Origin: CAZLKT01 sp964560205
Lineage (GTDB): Bacteria; Pseudomonadota; Alphaproteobacteria; Holosporales; Holosporaceae
DNA length: 26,495 nucleotides
Assembly (NCBI GenBank): GCA_964560205.1
Contig: CAZLKT010000014.1
Coordinates: 1 to 26,495, forward strand
Reading direction: 5' to 3'
Positions 7,519 to 16,525 of this stretch are shown here, piece after piece. Position numbers and translations under genes: made by a program. How positions within the stretch are numbered: the stretch's first letter is position 1; each line of letters begins with the position of its first letter. The notes below the pieces were generated by a model that ran no database searches, was not told where the DNA came from, and worked only from the letters and a program-made list of their open reading frames with translations.

Positions 7519-8004
7519 TTATGGAATAAAGCTGCTCATGAGGGCGCTGCCTCGCATGGCGCAATCTCGGTTCAGTTTTTTGAGGGTCTCACGGTGGTTT
7601 TCGGGAGTGGACTCTTTGGCTGCGGGTCGTGTGACGGCAGTCTCATCTTCGCACACACCAATGCTATAGCTTTTTGTCCCAAGCTTATCCACTAAACTTG
7701 ATATGATGCTTGGCTCTTGAGGAATAATGGGGATGAGCTTTCCTTTTTTATCATAATATCGAGGGGTAAGAAGATCTTCTCCATGATCTAGCCCTTTTTT
7801 AAAATGTACTCTCAGACGGCATCTTGGCTTGATGAGTTGGATTGGTTCCGGGGGGTCTGATTTACAAACCATGGAAACAACTTCTGTGATAACAGGAGAT
7901 ATGCCACCATGGGCATCATGGTAAGCCCCCACGAGGATGAAAGCTTGTGTCCACCATGCATTTTTCCACAATCTTTGTGCTCTTTTGAAAAACAATCTTT
8001 TCAT
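7519..8004 (-). CDS. Hypothetical protein, possibly exported
   Basis: The product is 161 residues and not recognised. The N-terminus (MKRLFFKRAQRLWKNAWW, then TQAFILVGAYHDAHG) has a basic start and a short hydrophobic core, like a weak signal peptide. The body is Pro-rich with balanced charge and contains RYYDKKGKLIPIIPQEP, which looks like genuine protein. Three or four Cys residues are scattered. The start is ATG 8004 with only AAAGA upstream; TTG at 8010 is also in frame. It diverges from recR and stands next to the insertion sequence. A spurious frame remains possible. Confidence 0.5.
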   Translation of the reverse strand: MKRLFFKRAQRLWKNAWWTQAFILVGAYHDAHGGISPVITEVVSMVCKSDPPEPIQLIKPRCRLRVHFKKGLDHGEDLLTPRYYDKKGKLIPIIPQEPSIISSLVDKLGTKSYSIGVCEDETAVTRPAAKESTPENHRETLKKLNRDCAMRGSALMSSFIP

Positions 8005-8186
8005 TTTCAATCTTTTTTATTTACATTCTATGTTTTTTGTGTTAAAAAATAATCAATTTTTCAATAAATTTGTTGATAGCAGGGGGAAGTCAAAAGATGT
8101 TTCTTATGGAAGCTGGGATATCTTTTCTCTTTTCAACAGTGGGTGCCCATGATAAAATTGGTCATCGGCGATTTTATAAAAAATTT

Positions 8187-8879
8187 ATGGCATTTATTGG
8201 AGAGGATCTCCAGCGATTGTTATATACGCTCTCAAAGCTTCCTGGTCTTGGAACACGTTCTGCAAAACGTCTGGTTTTACATCTTTTGAAGCATAAGGAT
8301 ACCTCTTTTGAAGCTCTCATGGAGAGTTTACGCACCGTGTATGAAACGTATGCTCCGTGTCACATATGTGGGTACTGGGACTGCCAGCGACCGTGTTTTT
8401 TTTGTGCATCGTCTCAAAGGGATGAAGAAACTTTGTGTATTGTGGAGGAAACGAGTGATGTGTGGGTGCTGGAAAAGGCTGGGGTTTTTAAAGGAAGGTA
8501 CCATGTCCTTGGGGGGCTTTTTTCTTCTTCTGCTTTTTCTGCAGCAAAATGCTGTATAGAGCCTCTCATGGACCGTTTGAGAACGGGAAATCATAGCATA
8601 AAAGAAGTGATTATTGCCTTGAGCAGCACCATGGAGGCTCAAACCACTTTGTATTATCTCATGACGGAGCTGCGTGAGCATTTCCCACAGTTTCTGGTAT
8701 CCAGGTTGTCTCGAGGAATTCCGTCTGGAGGAGAGCTTGGGTATCTTGACGCACTTACGCTTTCCAATGCATTTTTAGAAAGAAAGTCAGTGTGGGAAGA
8801 GGGTCAGAGCGATGATCCTGGAAAGGATTTTGTGGAAAACATTGGCGGAGCGTTGAAATACAGGGAGGATATTTTATGA
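8187..8879 (+). CDS. recR: Recombination mediator RecR
   Basis: RecR works with RecF/RecO to load RecA at single-stranded gaps. The 230-residue product has the helix-hairpin-helix LSKLPGLGTRSAKRLVLHLL (about 15-34), a Cys4 zinc finger CHICGYWDCQRPCFFC (Cys 58, 61, 70, 73), and a Toprim domain with CIVEETSDVWVLEKAG, YHVLGG and the T-EAQTT block, ending SRLSRGIPSGGELGYLDALTL. It carries an extra 30-residue charged C-terminal tail compared with the usual length (about 200). The ATG at 8187 gives a family-like N-terminus but has no clear ribosome site; ATG 8097, after AGGGGGAAG, would add 30 residues. The stop overlaps the next start (ATGA), so it is coupled to the permease. Confidence 0.95.
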   Translation: MAFIGEDLQRLLYTLSKLPGLGTRSAKRLVLHLLKHKDTSFEALMESLRTVYETYAPCHICGYWDCQRPCFFCASSQRDEETLCIVEETSDVWVLEKAGVFKGRYHVLGGLFSSSAFSAAKCCIEPLMDRLRTGNHSIKEVIIALSSTMEAQTTLYYLMTELREHFPQFLVSRLSRGIPSGGELGYLDALTLSNAFLERKSVWEEGQSDDPGKDFVENIGGALKYREDIL

Positions 8880-10204
8880 CATCTAAGACACTGCCCCAAC
8901 AACGAGAGATGGGCTTTTGGTCTGTGTTAGCTTTTGTTGTGGGGTCGCAACTGGGGTCCTCCGTTTTTTTAATGCCCCCACAGCTTGCCCCTTATGGTTT
9001 TTGGGGCATTTGCGGGTGGGCCATTTCTGGTATGGGAGCAGTGATGCTTGCCCTAGCATTTTCCATTTTGGCTCAACACAATACGTCTCGAGGAAGTCCC
9101 CACGTGTATGTGTGTGAGGCTTTTGGTCATCATGCTGCCTTTTATGTGGCGTGGGTGCATTGGGTGATTTCATGGTTAAGCTCTGTGACACTTATTGTGA
9201 TTGCTGTGGGTGCTTTGGAAAGTGTGGTGGGAAAATTTGGGGTTTTTCGAGTATGGGTTGAAGTTTTGTTGATTCTTCTCATTATGAGTATGAACATTAA
9301 AAGCCTTGCACTATCTGGAATTTTCGAACGCATTTTTTCTTTTTTAAAGGTGCTTCCTGTGGTGATTATTCCCATCATATGTTTACCATTTTTGAATATA
9401 GGACATTGGGACCCCCCTCATGATGTTTTTCCCTTTGAGGCTGTGAAGATTTCTGCGCTTTTGACATTTTGGGGATTCATTGGTGTGGAAACAGGTACTA
9501 CCATGATGAATGCGGTGAAAAATGCCCGAGTTATTGTGCCCCGTGCTCTTTTTTGGGGAACACTCCTCGTGGCGGTGTTGTATGCCTGTAATAGCGCGGT
9601 TATTTTAGGGCTTGTTCCTAGAGAACTTTTGGTACATTCCGAAGATGCATATAATACGGTGCTCCATGTGCATTTTGGGGGGTCGTGGGCTCCATTCTTA
9701 TCATGCATATCTTTTGTGATGCTTATGGGAACATTGAATTCCTGGCTTTTTGCCTCAGGACAAATTTCTATGATTGCTGCACAAGATGGCCTTTTTCCTG
9801 TTTTTTTTGAGAAAATTAATAGTCGAGGCATTCCTGTGGGGGGCATTGTGGTGACGGCTCTGCTTTTGGCGGGTGGTGCAGTGCTTTTGGAAAATCCTGA
9901 TGTATATCAGCAAATTAATACTCTTATTACCCTCTCAGTTTTGCTTTTTGTGGTTGTGTATGGTGCTTCTGTTTTGGCGCTTCTATGGCTCATGGGCCGA
10001 AAAAAAATTCCACAAACAGTTGGTCGATGGACTGTTGTTGTTTTATCTTTCAGTTTTTGTGTGTGGGTGCTTATGACATCAGAGCTTTCCATGCTTTTAT
10101 GGATGCTTGTTATTCCTTTGTCTGGGGGGATTCTTCAGGTGGCGGCGTGGGTGTGGGCTCGCTTTTTCCCTTGGAAGACAGTGTATCTAACACGTGGAAA
10201 GTGA
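8876..10204 (+). CDS. APC-family amino-acid permease/antiporter
   Basis: This is a 442-residue integral inner-membrane protein with about twelve hydrophobic segments. Helix 1 has the APC substrate-loop pattern GSQLGSSVFLMPPQLAPYG (compare GSGVFLLPASLAPYG in arginine/ornithine-type antiporters). Helix 6 has the FWGFIGVETGTTMMNAVKN region typical of the family. The substrate is probably an amino acid or polyamine, exact type unknown. GGAGG 7 nt before ATG 8876 is a strong ribosome site, and the ATG overlaps the recR stop. Its last 95 bp overlap, convergently, the 3' end of the minus-strand secretion operon (to 10110). Confidence 0.9.
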   Translation: MTSKTLPQQREMGFWSVLAFVVGSQLGSSVFLMPPQLAPYGFWGICGWAISGMGAVMLALAFSILAQHNTSRGSPHVYVCEAFGHHAAFYVAWVHWVISWLSSVTLIVIAVGALESVVGKFGVFRVWVEVLLILLIMSMNIKSLALSGIFERIFSFLKVLPVVIIPIICLPFLNIGHWDPPHDVFPFEAVKISALLTFWGFIGVETGTTMMNAVKNARVIVPRALFWGTLLVAVLYACNSAVILGLVPRELLVHSEDAYNTVLHVHFGGSWAPFLSCISFVMLMGTLNSWLFASGQISMIAAQDGLFPVFFEKINSRGIPVGGIVVTALLLAGGAVLLENPDVYQQINTLITLSVLLFVVVYGASVLALLWLMGRKKIPQTVGRWTVVVLSFSFCVWVLMTSELSMLLWMLVIPLSGGILQVAAWVWARFFPWKTVYLTRGK

Positions 10205-10517
10205 GACTGCGGTTCGTAGAGGAATCTTGAATCACCACTTCTTTTTCACTAACGTGTACCACCCTCCATCCATCTGCTGTGACTGCAGATTCTGAGTCAA
10301 TACGTTCTCCATTTATCCACACAATCCATGTGCCCAGATCTTCTCGATAAAAAACACCTTCTAGAGACGGTATTTTTTTTCCTCGTTGAGATTCTGGTGC
10401 AAAGGAAAATGCTCGTGATGGTCTGGGGGCTTGAGGAAAAAAAAGGGATTTTCCTCCTGCAGTGAAAGCTTTCCACATGGATACTCCCAGAAAAAAGACG
10501 AGGCCAGCTCTTTTCAT
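10110..10517 (-). CDS. Small PilP/GspC-like exported protein
   Basis: The 135-residue protein has an N-terminal signal or anchor (MKRAGLVFFLGVSMWKAF). A short beta-rich region follows: SLEGVFYREDLGTWIVWINGERI, DGWRVVHVSEKEVVIQD and SLTFHVLDTL. This is the layout of the HR/PilP domain found in PilP and GspC-type pilotins and clamps (inference from pattern and position). The tail is Pro/Glu-rich (TPTPPPEESPQTKE). ATG 10517 overlaps the preceding gene's stop by 4 nt, so translation is coupled. The last 95 bp are antisense to the permease C-terminus. It is the last gene of the operon. Confidence 0.6.
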   Translation of the reverse strand: MKRAGLVFFLGVSMWKAFTAGGKSLFFPQAPRPSRAFSFAPESQRGKKIPSLEGVFYREDLGTWIVWINGERIDSESAVTADGWRVVHVSEKEVVIQDSSTNRSLTFHVLDTLSSKGKSEPTPTPPPEESPQTKE

Positions 10518-11110
10518 GAATACACCTTACAGGATTGTAATTTTGGAGGTGGTTTTTGGGGTGTTTTTTTCTTTGTCCCACATATGATGCATGATGCTTT
10601 GAAAGACAAAAGAAGGAGTGGCGATAGATTTTTTCTTTTTCCTTGTGCTTTGTCGTCCTTTGTTTTTTTCAGTGAAAAATTGAGGAGGATCAGAGCTCCA
10701 GGAAATTCTCTGAAGACTGTGGTGAAAAAGTCTCGTACGTGCTCATCATTTGTGCTTTCGGCAGTGACAAGGAGGGTCATGCTGGTGTGTGTCTCGAAGT
10801 CTTTTTCGGAAAAGATTTTTATGTGCATATGATGCAGTGTATGACGGGCAGCCCAGGTATGGAATAGGTGGATGATCTTTTCATGTGTTACGTGGTTCAG
10901 GGAGTTTTTTTGGTGCAGTCTCTTGTGCTTTTCCAGCTTTGTAAGGATACTATGAGCCTTGAGAATATAAGCTTCTATGGACTCTATGTCGTGCTCTACA
11001 CTATTTTTTCTCCACCAAAAAGTTCCCCAGAGCAGGGTGAGGATGCACCAGAAGAAAAGTATCGCTCCCCAGATAAGGGTTTTTTTGTGCCAAAGAGTAA
11101 ATTTTTTCAT
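10514..11110 (-). CDS. PilO/GspM-like inner-membrane assembly protein
   Basis: The 198-residue protein is bitopic. A short basic cytoplasmic tail (KKFTLWHKK) is followed by one membrane segment (about 11-33), a coiled-coil-like stretch (SVEHDIESIEAYILKAHSILTKLEKH) and a ferredoxin-like periplasmic region (HHMHIKIFSEK, MTLLVTAEST, VRDFFTTVFREFPGALILLNFSL). That architecture plus position in the operon suggests PilO/GspM; sequence identity is too weak to be sure. The ATG at 11110 overlaps the upstream stop by 4 nt, so I prefer it to longer upstream starts. Confidence 0.65.
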   Translation of the reverse strand: MKKFTLWHKKTLIWGAILFFWCILTLLWGTFWWRKNSVEHDIESIEAYILKAHSILTKLEKHKRLHQKNSLNHVTHEKIIHLFHTWAARHTLHHMHIKIFSEKDFETHTSMTLLVTAESTNDEHVRDFFTTVFREFPGALILLNFSLKKTKDDKAQGKRKNLSPLLLLSFKASCIICGTKKKTPQKPPPKLQSCKVYS

Positions 11111-12471
11111 GATGCCTCTAGGGTTATATTTTTTTCTAAAGCAAGGGGGGAGGGACATTCTATTTTTACTCCAGTCTTGAAGGGGAAAAAAACAGGTGAA
11201 AGTCTTGGAAAAAAGCGAGACCACTCTTTGTGGTACTCATGTATGGTGAGGGGAACACCATAGTGAAAAATGATGGTGGCTCTATCCTTTTGAAGTACTA
11301 TTTCCTCTAGCGCACAATTCTCTCCCACAAAGTTTTCTAAGGTTGTGAAGAAGGCCTGCAGATTTTTTTCTTGCATGACCTGTTTTGTTCTCATCTCATC
11401 TGTTCCATGTGCTTCTTTGTGAGAAAAAGGAAAGACAGAAATTTTTTTATGCACGTTGTATAAATCTTGTTTTCTCTCTATGTACTTTTTCTGAATTGCT
11501 TTCAGGGAATACCATTGGGCTGTGGCACACACAAAAGAAAGAGAGAGGAAAAATGCCAGGACATATTCTCTATATGGGATCCATTTTTTGAAGGTGGAAA
11601 AGCGAAGAAGATCTTTCCACCTGTAGGACATGCGAAGTTTATAGTGGGGGGTCCGGTTCCATAGCACAAGGGTGTGAAAAATGCTGAGATCTTGTGTCAA
11701 AGGGATTCCCTCTTTCTCTAAAAAAGCAACAAGGGTATCACCATGAAAAAAAAGCCCTAGGGGAAAATGTTCTGAGAGGACATCTGGAAAATCTTTTGGC
11801 TCCCAAAATATCACCACTTTATGAGTGGACTCCCCATAAAGTTTTTCTCCATAACGTAAGGTTTCTGCAATAATTGTATGAATCTCAGTTCGTTTTTCTG
11901 GTGGAATATTTTCCCACGATCTCCAAAAAATTATATGGTTGTTTTGAAAAAACCACAGGTTCAGGGAAAAGCTTTTATCCATGCTGACGATAAGATGTGA
12001 GAGATTTTTTTTGTGTGTGGATCCTGTGGGTAATAGATTTTTTAATATCATGCCAAGTTCTGCAGAATAACTGAATACAGAAAAATGTCGATTCATTATG
12101 GTAAGGCGATGAAGTACATTGGCGAGTGGTGGTGTTGGCTCTAAGCGGACGGAAAAGATACTTCGAGGAAAAAACGATGTTTGCAGAAAAAAGTATGAGC
12201 CTTTTTTTGTGAAATGCTGTTTTTTTTCTGTGTACCAATAGAAGAACTCAATCCACGATAAAAATGATGGACTATTTTCTTTTTTAATCTCCTGATGAAC
12301 ATTTCCATCAAAGCACATGACAGGATCGTTTTTTTGCAAAGAAAGAGATGCGATGATAGTGGAATTTTTTTCCAAGGGCTCCTGCAGTATCAAGCGAATA
12401 TTTTTCTTGGTACATCTATAGAGAAAAACGTGGTGTGTCGTATAAAAGAGTGCACAAAAAGATCTAGTCAT
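11107..12471 (-). CDS. PilM/PilN- or GspL-like assembly protein
   Basis: The 454-residue protein has a long soluble N-terminal part (1 to about 295), consistent with the actin-like PilM/GspL cytoplasmic domain. One membrane helix follows (about 301-320, VLAFFLSLSFVCATA), then a periplasmic coiled coil and small alpha/beta domain (ENCALEEIVLQKDRATIIFHYG) as in PilN/GspL. This makes it a GspL-type single-chain equivalent of PilM plus PilN (inference; motifs are weak). The start at ATG 12471 overlaps the F-type gene by 8 bp. The protein is unusually rich in Phe, His and Lys. Confidence 0.65.
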   Translation of the reverse strand: MTRSFCALFYTTHHVFLYRCTKKNIRLILQEPLEKNSTIIASLSLQKNDPVMCFDGNVHQEIKKENSPSFLSWIEFFYWYTEKKQHFTKKGSYFFLQTSFFPRSIFSVRLEPTPPLANVLHRLTIMNRHFSVFSYSAELGMILKNLLPTGSTHKKNLSHLIVSMDKSFSLNLWFFQNNHIIFWRSWENIPPEKRTEIHTIIAETLRYGEKLYGESTHKVVIFWEPKDFPDVLSEHFPLGLFFHGDTLVAFLEKEGIPLTQDLSIFHTLVLWNRTPHYKLRMSYRWKDLLRFSTFKKWIPYREYVLAFFLSLSFVCATAQWYSLKAIQKKYIERKQDLYNVHKKISVFPFSHKEAHGTDEMRTKQVMQEKNLQAFFTTLENFVGENCALEEIVLQKDRATIIFHYGVPLTIHEYHKEWSRFFPRLSPVFFPFKTGVKIECPSPLALEKNITLEAS

Positions 12472-13657
12472 GAAAAATCACCATGGTTTCGTAAAGGGGG
12501 AGGAAGACTCCATGAATGAGCAAAAGCAAAAAAAGCCCAATAATGCAAAAGAGAATGGGGGCCATCCACACAAAAATGAGATCTTTTCTTTGGGAAGTCT
12601 CATAAAGTAAAAGAGTGGTGACATGGTGAAGGGATTCGACCAGCTGTCCGTTCTTTTCACCATCATGGAGAAGATGAAGAAAAAATGGTCGTATAAATGG
12701 CAGTTCTTGAAATGCTTGCCACAAGGGAACGCCTCTGTGGATATGTTGGTGGGCGTCCAGAAGAAATTTCTGCACATAAAAGGAGGAACACGTGTTAATG
12801 GCTGCGGGCAGTGCTGTCATGAAGGGGACCTCTGCATGACACAGAAGATGGAGTGCTCCAAAAAATCTGCTGTAGTGACTTTCTGCGATCCACGTGCTCC
12901 AAGGCCAATAGGAGAAAAATACTTTATGGGTCCACGCACGAGAGAGGGGATAAAAAAGGAGGTATCCTCCGAGAAAAAAGCTCAGAAGAAGAAGCACTGG
13001 AAAACCAAAGGTGCGAAAGGAGACCTCACTCATAACCTTGCACAGGTGGGTGGTGAAAGAAAGGGGAATGTTGAGATCGTTGAGGAGGGCTAAAAGCTGT
13101 GGAAGTATTCCATGTAAAATAAGATGAAATGCTATGATGAGGAGAAAGCTTGTGAAAATAGGATAGCTGAGGACTTTCCACAGCCGATCTTTTTGTATCA
13201 TGTGTTCTTGCACGTGGTGGCGTGCCTTTTCACAAATGTAGGAAAATTTTCCAGATTTTTCTCCCAGAGTCAGAAGGGCGTGAAGCACAGGGCTGAAGGT
13301 GGAGGGGTATGCCAAGCATGCCTCCGAAATGGAAAAGCCTTGTCGAACGTCCTGTTGGATGTTGTCCACAATGTGTCCAAAGGGTCCCACAAAAGCTGTT
13401 CTCATTTCTTCCAGGGCATCCGCAATGCTTTTTCCAGACCGCGTTGCGTGTTCCAGATATAAAAAAAATCGTATGAGGCGAGAAAGATTCTTTTTTTCGT
13501 GAAGCCGGAAAAGGAAACGCCAGATTTTCCGCACGTAGAGGGGCTGGAGGTTTTTTGTGCGCAAAGTTTTTTTAATCTCTTCTTTGTGAAGGCCATGCAT
13601 ATACCCTTTTTTTCTTTGATTATGTTCCGTAAGGGCCATATATTTATAGATGTTCAT
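12464..13657 (-). CDS. Type II secretion/type IV pilus inner-membrane platform protein (GspF/PilC)
   Basis: The 397-residue protein has two copies of the T2SS-F domain. The first has YLEHATRSGKSIADALEEM and LHALLTLGEKSGKFSYICEKA. The second has HLLCHAEVPFMTALPAAIN and LLHDGEKNGQLVESLHHV. These (G-L--AL ... GE-SG-L) are family signatures. Three hydrophobic regions are present: after the first domain, before the second and at the C-terminus (FVWMAPILFCIIGLFLLLL). It forms the membrane platform the ATPase works on. ATG 13657 follows AAGGA at good spacing, 18 bp after the ATPase gene. Confidence 0.9.
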   Translation of the reverse strand: MNIYKYMALTEHNQRKKGYMHGLHKEEIKKTLRTKNLQPLYVRKIWRFLFRLHEKKNLSRLIRFFLYLEHATRSGKSIADALEEMRTAFVGPFGHIVDNIQQDVRQGFSISEACLAYPSTFSPVLHALLTLGEKSGKFSYICEKARHHVQEHMIQKDRLWKVLSYPIFTSFLLIIAFHLILHGILPQLLALLNDLNIPLSFTTHLCKVMSEVSFRTFGFPVLLLLSFFLGGYLLFYPLSRAWTHKVFFSYWPWSTWIAESHYSRFFGALHLLCHAEVPFMTALPAAINTCSSFYVQKFLLDAHQHIHRGVPLWQAFQELPFIRPFFLHLLHDGEKNGQLVESLHHVTTLLLYETSQRKDLIFVWMAPILFCIIGLFLLLLIHGVFLPLYETMVIFHD

Positions 13658-13675
13658 TGTTTTTCCTTATGAGAA

Positions 13676-15376
13676 CTACACGCCAACCACGCGCTCAATT
13701 TCTTCTAAACTTGTTTCCCCCATTCGCATCATTTTTATGCCATCCATAAGGAGTGATGGAACTCCCTGGGATCGAATCTGCTCTTCCAAGACGTATATGG
13801 GTTTATTTTCCAAAATCAGCTCCTCAAGCTCCGGTGTGATGGTGATAATTTCTGCAATCATTTGTCGTCCTTTATACCCTTGAAAATTACATTCCTTGCA
13901 GCCCTTACTTTGATACACAATGAAGTCGGGTGACACTTTCAGTTTCTTTGCGTCTGTGGAAGAGAGAATCGATGGCTCCTTGCATAGAGGGCATAAAATC
14001 CTTACGAGGCGTTGTGACACGATGCCCCTAATGTTTCCCACTAAGAATGTTGAGGAAATATGGAAATCAAAAAATCGATAAATTGCTCCTAAGGCGCTTG
14101 TGGTATGAAGGGTGGTGAGTACTTTGTGGCCTGTCATAGATGCTCGAAGGGCTATGTGTGCTGTTTCTTTATCTCGAATTTCTCCTAAGAGAATCACGTC
14201 GGGATCTTGCCGCAGAATTGATTGCATACCTTTGGCAAAAGTCATGGGAGAGTTTTCTCTCACTTCGCTTTGTCGAATGTTGGAGAACTCGTATTCCACT
14301 GGTTCCTCCAGTGTCATGATATTCAGTCTTTCATGGTCTAAAAGCTGTACCATGTTATAGAGGGTTGTGGTTTTTCCAGAGCCAGTGGGCCCAGTCAAAA
14401 TAATAATGCCATCAGGTTTTTTTAAAAGAGGCATAAGATTTGATGTGAATTGAGAGAAATTTTTTACAGAAGTCTTGGAGAAAAGAGAATGCTTTTTGTC
14501 CAAAATTCGTAACACAATATTTTCTCCATGGATGGTTCTGTGGGACGAGGAGCGAATATCAATGAACCGTCCAAAGACCGGAAGAGAAAATCGTCCATCC
14601 TGAGATTTTCTGGTTTCCGTAATATCTATGTTGGACAAAACCTTCAGCTGTATGCATAAGGATGACCACCAGGAGTAGTGAAACTTTATGATATTTCGTA
14701 AGATGCCGTCACAGCGATAGCGCACCTGAATGAAATATTTTTCTGGAGAAAAATGGATATCAGATGCTCTGTGGTACACAGCGTCTGTGATGATTTTATA
14801 GAGCAGTTCGTTGATTTGCTGGGTTCCCACTGTTTTTTGTATGGAAAAAAGTTTTTCCACATGGGGGGGGGAAAGTTTTTCATGAATATTTTCAAGAAGC
14901 TCTGATTTTTTTGCTGTGACAACCCGAAGGGCCTCCCCCTGGCTGAGGAAATTTTTGATTTTATCGTAGGCTTTGATGTCATCCACATCATTCATAGCAA
15001 CGGTGAGGGTGTTGGTTGTAGAATCAAAGTCTATTGGAAGGGCTAAACACGATTCTTTAAGCTCTTGAGGGAGATAGTGCAGGACGCTTTCAGGAATAGT
15101 TCGATTCTCTAGGGAAATGAAGGGGCTTTTGCGCAACTTACAAAGGGTCTGTACCAGCACATCTTCTGACACAAACTGCGCATCTGTGAGAATGGTGTCC
15201 ATGGAATGACCAGAGATTTTTTGCTCTATGAGCGCAATCTCTTTTTCTTCTTCTGAAAGATGTTTTTCTTTCACAAGATGCTGGAGCACCATATCTTGCT
15301 CCTTTAAAAATGGTATCTCAGGGGTGGTGCTCACAGATGTCGTATGGCTTTTTTTCTGTAGTATAAGTATTTCCAT
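13676..15376 (-). CDS. Type II secretion/type IV pilus assembly ATPase (GspE/PilB)
   Basis: The 566-residue hexameric-type ATPase powers pseudopilus or pilus assembly at the inner membrane. An N-terminal MshE/GspE_N-like region (VKEKHLSEEEKEIALIEQKI...) precedes the core. It has Walker A GPTGSGKTTT (about 329-338), Asp box EEPVEYE, Walker B DPDVILLGEIRDKETA (about 391-406), His box GHKVLTTLHTT, and a Cys4 zinc motif CPLC...CKEC (Cys 462, 465, 493, 496). All catalytic elements look intact. The start is set at ATG 15376; a TTG-like upstream start at 15418 is in frame, and neither has a strong ribosome site. It is the first gene of a five-gene operon. Whether this is T2SS, T4P or a hybrid cannot be settled without the secretin and pilin genes. 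Confidence 0.95.
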   Translation of the reverse strand: MEILILQKKSHTTSVSTTPEIPFLKEQDMVLQHLVKEKHLSEEEKEIALIEQKISGHSMDTILTDAQFVSEDVLVQTLCKLRKSPFISLENRTIPESVLHYLPQELKESCLALPIDFDSTTNTLTVAMNDVDDIKAYDKIKNFLSQGEALRVVTAKKSELLENIHEKLSPPHVEKLFSIQKTVGTQQINELLYKIITDAVYHRASDIHFSPEKYFIQVRYRCDGILRNIIKFHYSWWSSLCIQLKVLSNIDITETRKSQDGRFSLPVFGRFIDIRSSSHRTIHGENIVLRILDKKHSLFSKTSVKNFSQFTSNLMPLLKKPDGIIILTGPTGSGKTTTLYNMVQLLDHERLNIMTLEEPVEYEFSNIRQSEVRENSPMTFAKGMQSILRQDPDVILLGEIRDKETAHIALRASMTGHKVLTTLHTTSALGAIYRFFDFHISSTFLVGNIRGIVSQRLVRILCPLCKEPSILSSTDAKKLKVSPDFIVYQSKGCKECNFQGYKGRQMIAEIITITPELEELILENKPIYVLEEQIRSQGVPSLLMDGIKMMRMGETSLEEIERVVGV

Positions 15377-15715
15377 GTACTGTGACAATAAAATAATTTT
15401 TATTAAAATTTTATACAAAATAATTGTTTGTTTTTTTCTTGTTATGATAAAAAAACAATCTCTTTATATAAGAAAAAAATAAATTGATGATGGCATTATA
15501 GAGGAACTTATTTTTTATCAACCTGTTAAAGAAAGAAAAATATATCAATGTGCAGTTTATTCACATGAAAATGCGGAATGTTTTCTTCATTTTTCCGTGG
15601 AGGCAGCTGAGGGGATTGGCATCAAGGGGAGCCCATGGGTATACTTTCAGAGAGGTTGCAGAAAAGGAAGATGAGGATGGGGAAAAATGTGTGTGGAGAG
15701 GGGGCATAGCATAGC

Positions 15716-16411
15716 ATGGAAAAAAAGCCTCCTTACAAAAAGCGCTCCGTTTCGTCACGGCGATGGCTGCAACGACAGCACAGAGATGTCTTTGTGCGGG
15801 AAGCTCAAAAAAGGAATTATCGTTCGCGGTCTGCATTAAAGTTGCTTCAGCTTCAGGAGCGATATGGTTTTTTGAAGCCTTACCAGAAGGTTTTGGATCT
15901 TGGCTGTGCGCCTGGAGGGTGGTGTCAGGTGGTACACGAGATATTGGTACAAAAACAAAAGGTCTTGGGAATGCACCAAATTGTTGGAGTAGACATTCAA
16001 AAAATGCCTGATATTCCGGATGTAACATTTATGCAGGAGGATATTATGGGAGACACCCTCCTACAACGTCTGAACGCTCTTGCCCCCGCCGGGTTTCACG
16101 TGGTGCTGAGCGACATTGCACCTGCCAGCACAGGCATGAAGAAAGTGGACGCAGCGAGGGGGGAGGCGCTTCTTGAGGCCGTTATAGATGTTATGACAGG
16201 CTGTTTAGAGATGGGGGGTACTTTTGTGGTGAAAATTTTCCATGGATATGATGGGCGATATTTTTTTAATACATTGAAGAAAATTTTTTCCTCTGTGCAC
16301 TATGCGAAACCCCCAGCCAGCAGAAAGGATTCCGGAGAGATTTATGTGGTGGCACAAAACTTTCTGGGGCAGCAGAAGCAGGAGCCATCTTCTTCAGATG
16401 TCCTTTTATAA
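15716..16411 (+). CDS. rlmE: 23S rRNA (uridine2552-2'-O)-methyltransferase
   Basis: RlmE (FtsJ/RrmJ) methylates U2552 of 23S rRNA using S-adenosylmethionine, a late step of large-subunit assembly. The 231-residue product has the SAM loop VLDLGCAPGGWCQV (about 59-72), GVDIQKMP, and the catalytic tetrad: Lys 42 (RSRSALKL), Asp 133 (LSDIAP), Lys 173 (VVKIFHG) and Glu 208 (GEIYVVA). The C-terminus has a short Gln/Ser extension. The ATG at 15716 follows GAGAGGGGG about 12 nt upstream. It is divergent from the secretion operon across 339 bp (15377-15715) of AT-rich DNA in which I see no clear regulator site. Confidence 0.96.
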   Translation: MEKKPPYKKRSVSSRRWLQRQHRDVFVREAQKRNYRSRSALKLLQLQERYGFLKPYQKVLDLGCAPGGWCQVVHEILVQKQKVLGMHQIVGVDIQKMPDIPDVTFMQEDIMGDTLLQRLNALAPAGFHVVLSDIAPASTGMKKVDAARGEALLEAVIDVMTGCLEMGGTFVVKIFHGYDGRYFFNTLKKIFSSVHYAKPPASRKDSGEIYVVAQNFLGQQKQEPSSSDVLL

Positions 16412-16470
16412 GCTATTTATTTGTCTTATTTGTGTTTTATTCTTATAATTCATCTTTTTATTATTTTGTA

Positions 16471-16499
16471 TTGAAAAAATATCTTTTTAAGAGTATTCT
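16471..16499 (+). promoter_or_regulatory. Sigma70-like promoter for first paralogue
   Basis: TTGAAA at 16471-16476, a 17-nt spacer and TATTCT at 16494-16499, about 27 nt before the start at 16526. The second paralogue has a similar TTGAAA at 18170 with a weaker -10 (TATCAT at 18193). Confidence 0.5.
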
Positions 16500-16525
16500 A
16501 TAGTTATGTGATTATGGAGTCTATG

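Noticed and set aside
7315..7695. Plus-strand frame with GGAGG ribosome site and a hydrophobic stretch
   Set aside because: Its C-terminal half is opposite the more protein-like minus-strand gene at 7519-8004 and has unusual Gly/Phe-rich composition. Not excluded, but not supported enough to call.
15561..16028. Minus-strand frame opposite rlmE
   Set aside because: It is the shadow of a well-supported rlmE with all four catalytic residues.
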